Shown: positions 1 through 9,922, counted from the stretch's first letter. The stretch is DNA of 64,000 nucleotides from an uncultured Collinsella sp. (GCA_900541035.1 UQIN01000009.1:17020-81019), one strand, 5' to 3'. Numbers and translations: made by a program. The notes: generated by a model not told the origin, from the letters alone.

Positions 1-420
1 GAGCATCTCGTCGGCGGTGAAGAAGCCCGTTTCCTCAATAACGCGCAGGTGCATATGGCGGATGGCCTTGACGCCCTCAAGCAGGTCGTCGGGAGCCTCG
101 GGGTTGGGGTTGTGCAGCAGGCCCTTGTAGCCGGTGCCCTTGGTGCGCGGCTTGTTGGTGTAGACGCGCGGAATGATGATGAGCTTGTCCTTGACCTCTT
201 CGGCGGTCTTGGCCAGTCGGTTCATATACTCGAGCACCGAATCCTCGCGGTCGGCAGAGCACGGGCCGATGATGAGCACCTTACGTGCGTCCTCGCCGGT
301 AAAGACTTTGGCGACCTCGGCGTCAAATGCCTGCTTTTTGGCGGTAAGCTCGGCAGAAAGTGGCATTTCCTTGCGGATCTCCATGGGGATCGGCAGCCTG
401 CGTTTGAATTCCATGGCCAT
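1..420 (-). CDS. 3-deoxy-7-phosphoheptulonate synthase (DAHP synthase), N-terminal part
   Basis: First enzyme of the shikimate pathway: condenses phosphoenolpyruvate with erythrose 4-phosphate. Only the first 140 codons lie in the window; the gene runs off the left edge. The translation starts MAMEFKRRLPIPMEIRKEMP and contains the class I (AroF/G/H type) blocks IIGPCSADREDSVLEYMNRL and, about 40 residues on, RVYTNKPRTKGTGYKGLLH, which carry the substrate-binding Arg/Lys residues. The ATG at 418-420 is preceded by GAGGAG at a suitable distance. The downstream end and the catalytic C-terminal half cannot be seen, so the isozyme type and feedback class are unknown. Confidence 0.9.
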   Translation of the reverse strand, partial: MAMEFKRRLPIPMEIRKEMPLSAELTAKKQAFDAEVAKVFTGEDARKVLIIGPCSADREDSVLEYMNRLAKTAEEVKDKLIIIPRVYTNKPRTKGTGYKGLLHNPNPEAPDDLLEGVKAIRHMHLRVIEETGFFTADEML

Positions 421-521
421 AGGGGTCTCCTCAATCTATAGAAAGAGCAATAAGCGTATTGTCGAATGCTCGGCATTATCCGCTGTCGCACGCTAAAGTG
501 CAAGCCCTTGTCACCCCGAAA

Positions 522-571
522 CCTACCAAAAAGAGACAGGTTTATTTTGGCAGGTTTTATCTGGGCAAACG
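522..571 (+). repeat. GGGACAGG hairpin repeat, copy A
   Basis: Copy of the seven-member interspersed repeat. Consensus order: CCTGCCAAAA, AGGGACAGG, TTTATTTTGGCAGG, TTTTATCTGGGCAAACG. The two ends CCTGCCAAAA and TTTTGGCAGG can pair. This copy has CCTACC in the left arm against GGCAGG in the right (one mismatch) and AGAGACAGG in the loop. Confidence 0.85.
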
Positions 572-639
572 TCGGCGAATGCCGGGAGGGAGCGGCGCCG
601 CGCGGGACCCTAAGGCTGTTGTCAGTTCCCCAGGAAATA

Positions 640-878
640 CCCTGTGGGCAAAAAATGCCAAATATGAGTACGGTTGCTATCTTAGTAGCATATTGCCTTC
701 GCAAAATAATAGACATAACAGCAAAATATGTTTATTAACGCAAACACATATAAGTCCGCTATAGGGCTGTTTGATCAATTTAGGGACGCGTGTAAGCCGT
801 GAAAACGGCATTTGGGGCTGTTTTGGCTGTTACTAAAAAGGTAACAGTACTCATATTTGCCCTTTTTTGCCCACGGGG
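640..878. mobile_element. MITE-like non-coding element with ~38-nt terminal inverted repeats
   Basis: Left arm 640-677 and right arm 841-878 are inverted repeats matching at about 33 of 38 positions; the shared core contains GTGGGCAAAAAA and CAAATATGAGTAC. The 163 bp between the arms is clearly more AT-rich than the genome and encodes no protein. Size, arms and lack of coding capacity fit a miniature inverted-repeat element. No clear target-site duplication was identified, so mobility is inference. Confidence 0.5.
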
Positions 879-937
879 TCTGGAAAGCGCCGTCAATGAG
901 GTCTCAGGAAAAGCGTTTCGAGGCTCGAAGGACACAA

Positions 938-975
938 AACGGGGGCGCAGGTTGTCCTGCGCCCCCGTTCTCGGG
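938..975 (-). terminator. Rho-independent terminator of ABC exporter operon
   Basis: Perfect 14-bp stem AACGGGGGCGCAGG / CCTGCGCCCCCGTT with a 4-nt loop. Read on the minus strand it lies 26 bases after the stop codon of the 1001-2857 gene and is followed by TTTTGTG. Confidence 0.85.
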
Positions 976-1000
976 CGTCATCATTTCTCTGCGGCCGTAT

Positions 1001-2857
1001 CTATGCCGCCTCGTCGAACTGCGAGTTGTACAGGTCGGCGTAGAAGCCGCCCTGGGCGAGCAACTCGTCGTGCGTGCCCTTCTCGACGATGTCGCCGTCG
1101 CGGATCACCAAGATCACGTCGGCGTTGCGGATCGTGGACAGGCGGTGCGCGATGACAAAGCTCGTGCGGCCCTGCATTAGCGCATCCATGGCACGCTGAA
1201 TAAGCTCCTCGGTACGAGTGTCAACGTTGGAGGTCGCCTCGTCCAAAATCAGCGCCGGACGGTCGGCCAAAATGGCACGGGCGATGGTCACGAGCTGGCG
1301 CTGACCCTGCGACAGGTTGGTGCCCTCCTCATTGATCATAAAGTCGTAGCCGCCGGCGAGCGTATGAATAAAGTGGTCGCAGCGTGCAGCGCGTGCGGCG
1401 GCTTCGACCTCGGCATCGCTCGCGTCGGGACGTCCGTAGCGGATGTTCTCGCGGATGGTGCCGTTAAACAGCCAGGTGTCCTGCAGCACCATGGCAAACT
1501 CGCCGCGCAGCGCCGCGCGGTCCCAGTCGCGCACGTCGACACCCTCGACGCGCAGCGAACCGCCGTCCACGTCGTAAAAGCGCTGCAGCAGCTTGATGAG
1601 CGTGGTCTTGCCGGCGCCGGTGGGGCCGACGATGGCGATGGTCTGACCGGGCTTAGCCTCGCAGCTAAAGTCGTGGATGATGGTCTTGTCGGGCGTGTAG
1701 CCAAACTTGACATGGTCGAACTCCACGTGACCGGGGCGCTTCTCGGGGATCTGCGCGTCGGTCTTTTGCTCCTCCTCGGGCGCGGCCAGGAACTCAAAGA
1801 CGCGCTCGGTGGCAGCGGCCATCGACTGCATCGTGTTGCTCACGTTGCCCAGCTGCTGCACGGGCTGCGTAAAGTTGCGAACGTACTGGATAAAGCTCTG
1901 GATGTCGCCGGGCGTGGCATTGCCGGTCAGCGCGAGCTGCGCACCCACGACGACGACGCCCACGTAGCCCATGTTACCCACCAAGCTCATAAGCGGCATC
2001 ATCAGGCCCGACAGGAACTGCGAGCGCCAGCCGCTAATAAAGAGGCGGTCGTTTTGGCGGTCGAACTCCTCGATCGAAGCCTCGGCGCGGTCGAACACCT
2101 GAATGACGTTCTGGCCGGCAAAATCCTCCTCGATAATGCCGTTGACGGTGCCCAGTACCTGCTGCTGCTCGCGGAAGTACGGCTGCGAGAAGTGAATCAT
2201 CACCATCAAGATAATCGCGGCGGCCGGCAGCGTGAGCACGGTGACGCCGGTGAGCGGCAGGCTGATCGACAACATCATGACGAGCACGCCGATAATCTGC
2301 GTGACGGACGTAATAAGCTGCGTCACGCTCTGGTTGAGCGACTGGCCGAGCGTATCGACGTCGTTGGTGATGCGGCTGAGCACATCGCCCTTGCTGTGAC
2401 CGTTGAAGTAGCTCATCGGCACGACGGCAATCTTGGCGGCAATCTCCTTGCGCATGCGGTAGCAAATCTTTTGCGTGACACCGGTCATGAGCCAGCCCTG
2501 GACCAGGCTGCAGACAGAGCTCGCCAGATACAGGCAGAGCAAAAAGCCGAGCGTCTTGGCGATCCAGTCAAAGTCAACGTCGCCGGTACCGTTGACCTTG
2601 GCAACCAGGCCCTCGAACAGTTTGGTGGTAACCTGGCCGAGCACCTTGGGCCCCACAATGTTAAAGATGACCGAGCACACGGCAAAGGCGACGGCGGCAA
2701 ACACGGCAATCTTGTGCTGGCCGATATAGCCGAGCAGCTGCCTCATGGTGCCCTTAAAGTCCTTGGCCTTTTCGCCACGGCGCATGCCACCCATGCGGCC
2801 CATGGGTCCACGCTGACGGGTGGGCTTGGGAATCTGAGTCTTGGTCTCGTCTGCCAT
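1001..2857 (-). CDS. ABC exporter half-transporter, canonical ATPase site (heterodimer subunit)
   Basis: Six-helix type I exporter membrane domain (about residues 50-340) fused to a nucleotide-binding domain, 618 aa. The NBD shows Walker A GPTGAGKTTLIKLL, signature LSQGQRQLVTIARA and Walker B LILDEATSNVD with the catalytic Glu intact. The ATG overlaps the stop of the upstream partner gene by one base (TAATG), so the two are translationally coupled. Together with the 789-aa partner it should form a heterodimeric multidrug/peptide/lipid exporter of the EfrCD/TM287-288 type. The substrate cannot be deduced. A strong terminator follows the gene. Confidence 0.93.
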   Translation of the reverse strand: MADETKTQIPKPTRQRGPMGRMGGMRRGEKAKDFKGTMRQLLGYIGQHKIAVFAAVAFAVCSVIFNIVGPKVLGQVTTKLFEGLVAKVNGTGDVDFDWIAKTLGFLLCLYLASSVCSLVQGWLMTGVTQKICYRMRKEIAAKIAVVPMSYFNGHSKGDVLSRITNDVDTLGQSLNQSVTQLITSVTQIIGVLVMMLSISLPLTGVTVLTLPAAAIILMVMIHFSQPYFREQQQVLGTVNGIIEEDFAGQNVIQVFDRAEASIEEFDRQNDRLFISGWRSQFLSGLMMPLMSLVGNMGYVGVVVVGAQLALTGNATPGDIQSFIQYVRNFTQPVQQLGNVSNTMQSMAAATERVFEFLAAPEEEQKTDAQIPEKRPGHVEFDHVKFGYTPDKTIIHDFSCEAKPGQTIAIVGPTGAGKTTLIKLLQRFYDVDGGSLRVEGVDVRDWDRAALRGEFAMVLQDTWLFNGTIRENIRYGRPDASDAEVEAAARAARCDHFIHTLAGGYDFMINEEGTNLSQGQRQLVTIARAILADRPALILDEATSNVDTRTEELIQRAMDALMQGRTSFVIAHRLSTIRNADVILVIRDGDIVEKGTHDELLAQGGFYADLYNSQFDEAA

Positions 2858-5226
2858 TAGCGCTCGCCTCCTTCCATGACGGCTGCAATTTCTTCTTGGG
2901 TAAGCCCCAGCTCCTCGGCGGAAAGCTGTGACTGTGCGATCTCCAGGTACGCCGGGCAGCTGCGCAGCAGCTCCTCGTGCGTGCCGGTGCCCACTACGTG
3001 GCCGTCGTCGAGCACGATGATCTGGTCGGCGTGCATGATGGTCGCGATGCGCTGGGCCACGACCACGAGCGCGGCGTCGGTGACGTTTTTGGCCAGCTCT
3101 TCGCGCAGGCGCGCGTCGGTCTTGTAGTCGAGGGCGCTAAACGAATCATCGAACACCACGACCTCGGGCTTTTTGGCCAACGCGCGGGCGATGGCCAGAC
3201 GCTGGCGCTGACCGCCCGAAACATTGGAGCCACCCTGGCTGATGGGGGAGTCGTACCCGTCCTCGCGCTCGGCGATAAAGTCCTCCGCCTGGGCGACGTG
3301 TGCTGCCTGGCGCATATCCTCGTCACTCACCATGTCGCCGGCAAACTTAAGGTTGCTCTCGACGGTGCCCGAGAACAGGCGTCCCTGCTGCGGGATATAG
3401 CCAATGCGGCGGCGTAGCTCGGAAAGGGTCATATCGCGCACATCGATGCCGTCGAGCGAAATGCTGCCGCCCGTGACGTCGTACAGGCGCGGAATCAACT
3501 GCACGAGCGTGGACTTGCCCGAGCCCGTGGAGCCAATGATGCCGAGCATCTGACCGGCATGTGTGGTGAAGTTCACGCCGCTGATGACATCGGCGCGGGC
3601 ATCGGGATACTGGAAGCTCACGTCGCGGAAGGTGAGCTCGCCGCGCGGTGCGCTGGCCGCGGGCAGTTTGGGCGAGACGGGGTCGTTGATGCTGGTGGGG
3701 CAAGTGATGACCTCTTCCACGCGCTCGGCTGCGACCTCGGCACGGGGCAGGATAACCGAAACCATGGTGAGGATCATAAACGCCATGACGATCTGCATGG
3801 TGTAGGAGATAAACGCCATCATGTTGCCGACCTGCATCACGCCGTCGGACACGCCCTGCGCGCCAAACCAGACGATAAGTACGGTGATGCAGTTCATGAC
3901 GAGCATCATGAGTGGCATCATAAAGCTCATGGCGCGGTTGGTGTAGAGCTGCGTGGTCATCAGGTCGAGCGAAGCCTTGTCAAAACGCTCGAGCTCATGC
4001 TCCTCGCGGTTGAATGAGCGGATGGGCATAAGGCCGTCGAGCAGCTCACGGGCGGTAAGGTTCACGCGGTCAACAAAGCTCTGCATCTTTTTGAACTTGG
4101 GCATGGTGAGGCCCATGAGCACGCCGACGACGGCCGAAACCGCGATGATGGCCACAGCGATGGTCCACTCAAGGCCGGTGTGGTTGGCCAGGACGCGCAT
4201 GACGGCGACGATGCCCATGACGGGGGCCATCAGGCACATGCGGATAAACAGAGTTGCGGCCATCTGAATCTGCTGAATGTCGTTGGTGCAGCGGGTAATG
4301 AGCGAGGCCTGGCTAAATTTGCCCACCTCGGCCGGCGAGAAGTGCATAACCTTATTGAAGGTCTCGCGGCGCAGGTCGCGGGCGATGGAGCAGGCGGTAC
4401 GCGAAGCCACGGCACCGGTCAGGATGGTGGCGACGAGCGACACCAGGCACAGCCCAAACATCGTGGTCGCCATGCGGCCCAGGTAGGCGTTTTGCACGTC
4501 GGCGGGGTCGATGCCCTGTGCCTTGTACTCGTCCTGTACATAGCTCACGGCGCGCTGGGTGACGATGGAGCCCGACATGGAGCCCATTTTGTCTGCCATA
4601 TCGTTGGCGCCCTCGACGAGCTTGCCCTGATCGATAAGACCGCCTTCAACGCCTAGGCGCAGGCTCTTCATGGTGATCTTACCGCCATCGGCATCAATCT
4701 GCTTTTGCATGTTCTGCGCCGCTGCGACCTTCTGCTGCATCTCGGCGAGCTGCTCGGGCGTCATCGCCGCCATCTGCTCGGGGGTGGGCATGGCCTGGGC
4801 GGCGCCGCCATCGCTTGCCTCGGCGGATGCGCCGGTCATGTCGCCCATGGAGTCGGCGTCGATGCCCTGGTTGAAGGCGAGCACGACGGTCTCGGGCAGG
4901 CTCATGATGTCGGCAATCTTGCCGCCGTCGGCGCGCTCCTCCTCGGTGCCCTTGTACGTTCGAATGCCGTTATTGTCCGCCTTACTAAACACGGCCTCCA
5001 CAGTTTTGGCGTCCTTGGCGCTCATAAAGAGTTCGAGGTCGTCGAGCGATTCGGCGCGAATGGTGTCGGGCACGGGCGAGGCGATACCGCCTTGCTGCAC
5101 GCCCACGTCGACGATATCGCTCATATAGGTAGGCAGTGCCAGGTCGGCGTTGCAGCTGATTACGATGAGTACGATAGCTGTGAACAGTGCCAGGATATGC
5201 TTTTTAAAGAGCTTGAGAATCCTCAC
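2857..5226 (-). CDS. ABC exporter half-transporter with degenerate ATPase site and large extracytoplasmic insert
   Basis: 789 aa. The start is GTG, overlapping the MarR gene stop (GTGA). TM1 at about residues 12-32 is followed by a roughly 200-residue insertion (to about residue 250) that would lie outside the cell and is rich in Met, Gln, Ala and Glu. The remaining helices and the NBD follow. The NBD has Walker A GSTGSGKSTLVQLIPRLYDV, signature VSGGQRQRLAIARA and Walker B VVFDDSFSALD, where Asp replaces the catalytic Glu. That is the usual mark of the non-hydrolysing site in heterodimeric exporters. The partner at 1001-2857 has the canonical site. The insert is unusual for the family. Confidence 0.92.
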   Translation of the reverse strand: MRILKLFKKHILALFTAIVLIVISCNADLALPTYMSDIVDVGVQQGGIASPVPDTIRAESLDDLELFMSAKDAKTVEAVFSKADNNGIRTYKGTEEERADGGKIADIMSLPETVVLAFNQGIDADSMGDMTGASAEASDGGAAQAMPTPEQMAAMTPEQLAEMQQKVAAAQNMQKQIDADGGKITMKSLRLGVEGGLIDQGKLVEGANDMADKMGSMSGSIVTQRAVSYVQDEYKAQGIDPADVQNAYLGRMATTMFGLCLVSLVATILTGAVASRTACSIARDLRRETFNKVMHFSPAEVGKFSQASLITRCTNDIQQIQMAATLFIRMCLMAPVMGIVAVMRVLANHTGLEWTIAVAIIAVSAVVGVLMGLTMPKFKKMQSFVDRVNLTARELLDGLMPIRSFNREEHELERFDKASLDLMTTQLYTNRAMSFMMPLMMLVMNCITVLIVWFGAQGVSDGVMQVGNMMAFISYTMQIVMAFMILTMVSVILPRAEVAAERVEEVITCPTSINDPVSPKLPAASAPRGELTFRDVSFQYPDARADVISGVNFTTHAGQMLGIIGSTGSGKSTLVQLIPRLYDVTGGSISLDGIDVRDMTLSELRRRIGYIPQQGRLFSGTVESNLKFAGDMVSDEDMRQAAHVAQAEDFIAEREDGYDSPISQGGSNVSGGQRQRLAIARALAKKPEVVVFDDSFSALDYKTDARLREELAKNVTDAALVVVAQRIATIMHADQIIVLDDGHVVGTGTHEELLRSCPAYLEIAQSQLSAEELGLTQEEIAAVMEGGER

Positions 5227-5672
5227 TTGGCATCTCTCCTTTCTTGATTGTGGTCGATAATTTCGTTGGCACGTCTAAGAAGGCGTACCATCTCTTGGGT
5301 ATCTGTTTCGCCGAGCTGCTCGAGGAAAGCCGCGGTGCGGTCCTCGAATTCCCGGCGTTTGATTTCGAGATCCTGGAATCCCTTGTCGGTCACTATGACG
5401 TGTACGCGACGACGGTCGGTCTTTGAGTGCTCACGCTCAACCCAGCCCTTGGCTTCGAGAGCGCGTAGGATATTGGCAATGCGGGCATTCGAGACCCAGG
5501 CGCGATCAGCGAGCTCGCTCGGCGTGAGCGAACCGCCAGCGAGCATAAGGGCGCGCATGACAGCCATCTCGCCGCTGAGAGCTTTGTCCACAAAGCGCGA
5601 AACGCGCTGGTGAATGCCGCCAAACTCGGTAAGGAGCTGACGCCCAAGCTCATGGAAATCGGTATCTTCCAC
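5223..5672 (-). CDS. MarR-family transcriptional regulator
   Basis: 149-aa winged-helix protein. The recognition region LTPSELADRAWVSNARIANI is followed by the wing segment around EREHSKTDRRRVHVIVTDKG. First gene of an operon with two ABC exporter genes (4-base overlap with the next), so it most likely represses its own operon and responds to an exported compound. The start is the GTG at 5670-5672, with AGGGG upstream. Confidence 0.9.
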   Translation of the reverse strand: MEDTDFHELGRQLLTEFGGIHQRVSRFVDKALSGEMAVMRALMLAGGSLTPSELADRAWVSNARIANILRALEAKGWVEREHSKTDRRRVHVIVTDKGFQDLEIKRREFEDRTAAFLEQLGETDTQEMVRLLRRANEIIDHNQERRDAK

Positions 5673-5738
5673 CGAAAACCCCTAACACTAGAAACTATTT
5701 TCGGTGAAAGATGATACCCCTGCACGCGCGCCCTATAC

Positions 5739-5770
5739 GGTAGATTTTGGGACATGCCTAGAAAACTACC
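5739..5770. repeat. GGTAGATTTT-GGGACATGCCT hairpin, copy 1
   Basis: Bulged hairpin GGTAG-a-TTTT / AAAA-CTACC with loop GGGACATGCCT. It resembles the terminator-like hairpin at 25190-25222 (stem GTAGATTTTTG, loop GGGTCATGTCT) in stem start, loop sequence (9 of 11) and size, so the two look like copies of one small element. Confidence 0.5.
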
Positions 5771-5964
5771 TTTAGGCGACCTCCGTACACCGTCGGTGCC
5801 AGTAAAGTTTGGGGCAGATCGTTAGGCATGTCCTAAAGCCTACTCAGAGGCACTTTACCCTGCTAAAGCTGGCATAACAGCTAGAGTGAACGTCGTACAA
5901 AGGCAAGGAAAAATACCAAAGAAATCGGTGAACGGTAGTTGTTCGCGCTCGCATTTCCTGCGGA

Positions 5965-5992
5965 TTTGTTAAAAACGCCCTAATGGTATAAA
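5965..5992 (+). promoter_or_regulatory. Candidate promoter of the pfl operon
   Basis: TTTGTT at 5965-5970, 16-bp spacer, TATAAA at 5987-5992, about 230 bases before the pflB start, implying a long untranslated leader. A recognisable FNR or Rex site was not found. Confidence 0.4.
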
Positions 5993-6221
5993 AAAAGAAA
6001 CATATAACAGCCCTGATGAAGGGGGTGGCTATGTTATCCTTCTCAAACGGGTGAAATCTTGGGTTTTGGGCTGCAGTTCCAAGGTGGACAAACGTTTTTC
6101 CCTGTACCAACGTGTGAGAAGAACGGAAGAAGCCGGTAGTGCAAGCCGATAATTCAAGAATTCAATAAGCAGCGGTGTGAGAGAGCGCCGCATTACACGT
6201 AACTAGGAGCGTGGTTACACA

Positions 6222-8273
<2,052 letters not shown>

Positions 8274-8275
8274 CT

Positions 8276-8298
8276 ATTGTTAGTGCTATACTAACAAT
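8276..8298. promoter_or_regulatory. Perfect palindrome between the two PFL genes
   Basis: ATTGTTAGT, 5-nt spacer GCTAT, ACTAACAAT, starting three bases after the pflB stop. No T-run follows, so it is not a standard terminator. The centre contains TATACT, which could serve as a -10 element. An operator, a processing hairpin or a partial attenuator are all possible. Confidence 0.5.
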
Positions 8299-8314
8299 AA
8301 CGATTACTGATTAG

Positions 8315-8334
8315 TGCGCCGGTTTCGGCCGGCG
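8315..8334 (+). promoter_or_regulatory. GC-rich hairpin in leader of the glycyl-radical gene
   Basis: GCGCCGG / CCGGCGC with a short loop, ending about 12 bases before the AAGGAG ribosome-binding site of the small PFL gene. There is no T-tract. It could protect an mRNA 5' end or modulate the ratio of the two PFL chains. Confidence 0.4.
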
Positions 8335-8358
8335 CCTATCAATCGAAGGAGACACATT

Positions 8359-8610
8359 ATGAAGGTTTCTGAAGTTTCCGAGACTCAGGCCGATAACCTG
8401 GTCCACATGCTCGACGCTTACGCCGAGAAGGGTGGCCACCACCTGAACATCAACGTCTTCAACCGTGAGACGCTGCTCGACGCTCAGGCTCACCCCGAGA
8501 AGTACCCGCAGCTGACCATCCGCGTTTCCGGCTATGCCGTGAACTTCCACACGCTCACCAAGGAGCAGCAGGACGAGGTCATTTCGCGTACCTTCCACGA
8601 CAAGTTCTAA
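8359..8610 (+). CDS. Stand-alone glycyl-radical domain protein (small chain of split PFL)
   Basis: 83 aa, starting MKVSEVSETQADN at an ATG with AAGGAGA 5 bases upstream. It contains the conserved glycyl-radical loop RVSGYAVNFHTLTKEQQ, where the Gly is the radical site activated by PflA, preceded by HHLNINVFNRETLLDAQAHP. This corresponds to the last ~80 residues of full-length PflB and resembles the spare-part proteins GrcA/YfiD and phage T4 Y06I. Unlike in E. coli, the adjacent large chain lacks its own copy, so this protein is expected to be an obligate subunit. The gene lies 85 bp after pflB with its own RBS. Confidence 0.93.
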   Translation: MKVSEVSETQADNLVHMLDAYAEKGGHHLNINVFNRETLLDAQAHPEKYPQLTIRVSGYAVNFHTLTKEQQDEVISRTFHDKF

Positions 8611-8633
8611 AGGGGTTTAACTCCCGCAGGATC

Positions 8634-8761
8634 GCCGGGCCGCTTTGGGTTACTTTCCAAAACGTCCTCGGACATGCAAAGGGCTCCGCTGCGCGCTTCG
8701 CGCGGCGGAGCCCTTTGCGTCCTGCGGAAATGTTTTGGAAAGTAACCCAAAGCGGCCCGGC
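8634..8761 (+). repeat. Long hairpin with conserved internal loop, family I, copy 1
   Basis: Perfect 30-bp outer arms (8634-8663 and 8732-8761), an asymmetric internal loop with side A GTCCTCGGACAT (8664-8675, 12 nt) and side B GTCCTGCGGAAAT (8719-8731, 13 nt), and a perfect 14-bp inner stem GCAAAGGGCTCCGC closing a second GC hairpin. It sits 23 bases after the glycyl-radical gene stop. The same loop sequences recur, with unrelated arms, at 20939-21065 (inverted) and 26392-26521. Confidence 0.85.
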
Positions 8762-8852
8762 GGGGGTCCTGTGTAGTCACCCTTTAGGCGAAACTCTCCT
8801 AATTATTTGGATGAGTCGTTTACTTACTTGTACTGTTACCGTCTTCCCGCTG

Positions 8853-8894
8853 TTGTTGGGGTATGCTTTGTTCGTATGTAAACGTATGACATGT
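8853..8894 (+). promoter_or_regulatory. lacI-type gene promoter with overlapping operator
   Basis: TTGTTG (8853-8858), 16-bp spacer, TATGTA (8875-8880). The end of the -10 region overlaps GTAAACGTATGACATGT (8878-8894), which matches the repeat AAACGNTTGACATAT found before the fructosidase gene. This suggests autoregulation by the LacI-family product. Confidence 0.55.
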
Positions 8895-8911
8895 TGATGG
8901 GGGAGGGTGCT

Positions 8912-9922
8912 ATGGCTCGCGAGGGCGCTCGTTCTAAGGATTCTGCTAAGCCTGGCATCAAGGAAGTTGCAGCGGTGGCGGGGGTTTCGCCCACTACGGT
9001 ATCTCGCGTGCTTAATAATCGCGGCTATATTAGCCAAGAAACCCGCGATAAGGTCCATGCCGCGATGGAGCGCATCAACTATACGCCCAACGATATCGCC
9101 CGTGCCATGCTCAACGGTCGCCTGAACCTTATCGGCATGATCGTTCCCTTTGTGAGCAGCCCGTTCCATGCTCAGGTTGTGCAGGCGGTCGAGCGCACGT
9201 TGGCGGAAAACGGCTTTAAGATGTTGCTGTGCAACAGCGCCAATCGACCCGATCTTGAGCGTTCCTATATTGACATGCTCCGCCGCAATATGGTCGACGG
9301 CGTCATCGTCAACTCCCTCAATATCGGTGCTGAGGCATATGCCGAGATGGGCTTGAGTCTGGTTGGTATCGACTGCGACCTTGGCGAGGCCTCTGTTCAG
9401 ATTGCGAGCGACAGCTATAGCATCGGCGAACTTGCCACGCGTCGCCTGATCGATGACGGGTGTTCACGCATCCTGTGCCTGCGCAGCAATAGCCGCATGC
9501 GCATGCCTGCCAATAAGCGTACCGATGCCTACCTCGATGTTGTTGAGCAGGCCGGTTTGCCCGCGCTTGTCCGTGAGGTCGAGTTCGTTAAGCCCGATGA
9601 CGAAAAGAGCGCGGTCGTTGCGAAGATCCTCGATGAGAACCCCGATATTGACGGCATCTTTGCGGGAGACGATACGATGGCGGCCATCTGCCTCAACGTT
9701 ATGAAGCAGCGCGGCTTGAGCGCTCCGGATGATATTAAGGTCGTGGGCGCGGATGGCGCCCGCCGCACTATGACGTTTATGCCTGACTTAACAACCGTAC
9801 GTCAAGATATCGATCGCATCGGAGAGCTCGCGGCGCAATCCATCATCGCTCTTGTTAACGGTGAAAAGCCCGAATCGAATATCAAGCTTCCCGTCGAACT
9901 TATCGAGGGCAAAACCGCCTAG
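8912..9922 (+). CDS. LacI-family transcriptional regulator of beta-fructoside genes
   Basis: 336 aa. N-terminal helix-turn-helix GIKEVAAVAGVSPTTVSRVL with hinge NDIARAMLNGR, followed by a periplasmic-binding-protein-like effector domain. The ATG at 8912 is chosen because GGGAGG lies 5 bases upstream; an ATG at 8891 lacks an RBS. The gene is followed by a GH32, a sucrose-type PTS and a sucrose-6-phosphate hydrolase gene. Repeats of AAACGNTTGACATAT occur in its own promoter and in the GH32 promoter, so it is probably the sucrose/fructoside repressor (ScrR-like). Confidence 0.92.
   Translation: MAREGARSKDSAKPGIKEVAAVAGVSPTTVSRVLNNRGYISQETRDKVHAAMERINYTPNDIARAMLNGRLNLIGMIVPFVSSPFHAQVVQAVERTLAENGFKMLLCNSANRPDLERSYIDMLRRNMVDGVIVNSLNIGAEAYAEMGLSLVGIDCDLGEASVQIASDSYSIGELATRRLIDDGCSRILCLRSNSRMRMPANKRTDAYLDVVEQAGLPALVREVEFVKPDDEKSAVVAKILDENPDIDGIFAGDDTMAAICLNVMKQRGLSAPDDIKVVGADGARRTMTFMPDLTTVRQDIDRIGELAAQSIIALVNGEKPESNIKLPVELIEGKTA

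Larger units (their letters stand above)
421..1000. other. 580-bp intergenic region without a gene
   Basis: No credible ORF. It holds one copy of the GGGACAGG hairpin repeat (522-571), a MITE-like element with 38-nt terminal inverted repeats around an AT-rich core (640-878), and the terminator of the ABC exporter operon (938-975). The aroF-type gene leaves to the left and the ABC operon ends from the right. Confidence 0.8.
5673..6221. other. 549-bp intergenic region upstream of pflB
   Basis: Divergent regulatory region between the MarR-ABC operon and the PFL genes. It contains a bulged hairpin (5739-5770), an 11-nt inverted pair GGACATGCCTA (5750-5760) / TAGGCATGTCC (5823-5833), a plausible sigma-70 promoter (TTTGTT 5965-5970, 16 bp, TATAAA 5987-5992), an imperfect dyad ATAACA...TGTTAT near 6005-6040, and a long leader before pflB. 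No ORF is convincing. Confidence 0.65.
8611..8911. other. 301-bp intergenic region: long hairpin then lacI promoter
   Basis: Holds the 128-bp long hairpin 8634-8761 behind the PFL genes, and the promoter and operator of the LacI-type gene. No ORF is supported. Confidence 0.7.

Noticed and set aside
8634..8761. Integron attC site
   Set aside because: Arms of 28-30 bp are perfectly paired with no extrahelical bases or conserved R'/R'' core boxes, the conserved part is the inner loop, and no integrase is in the window.
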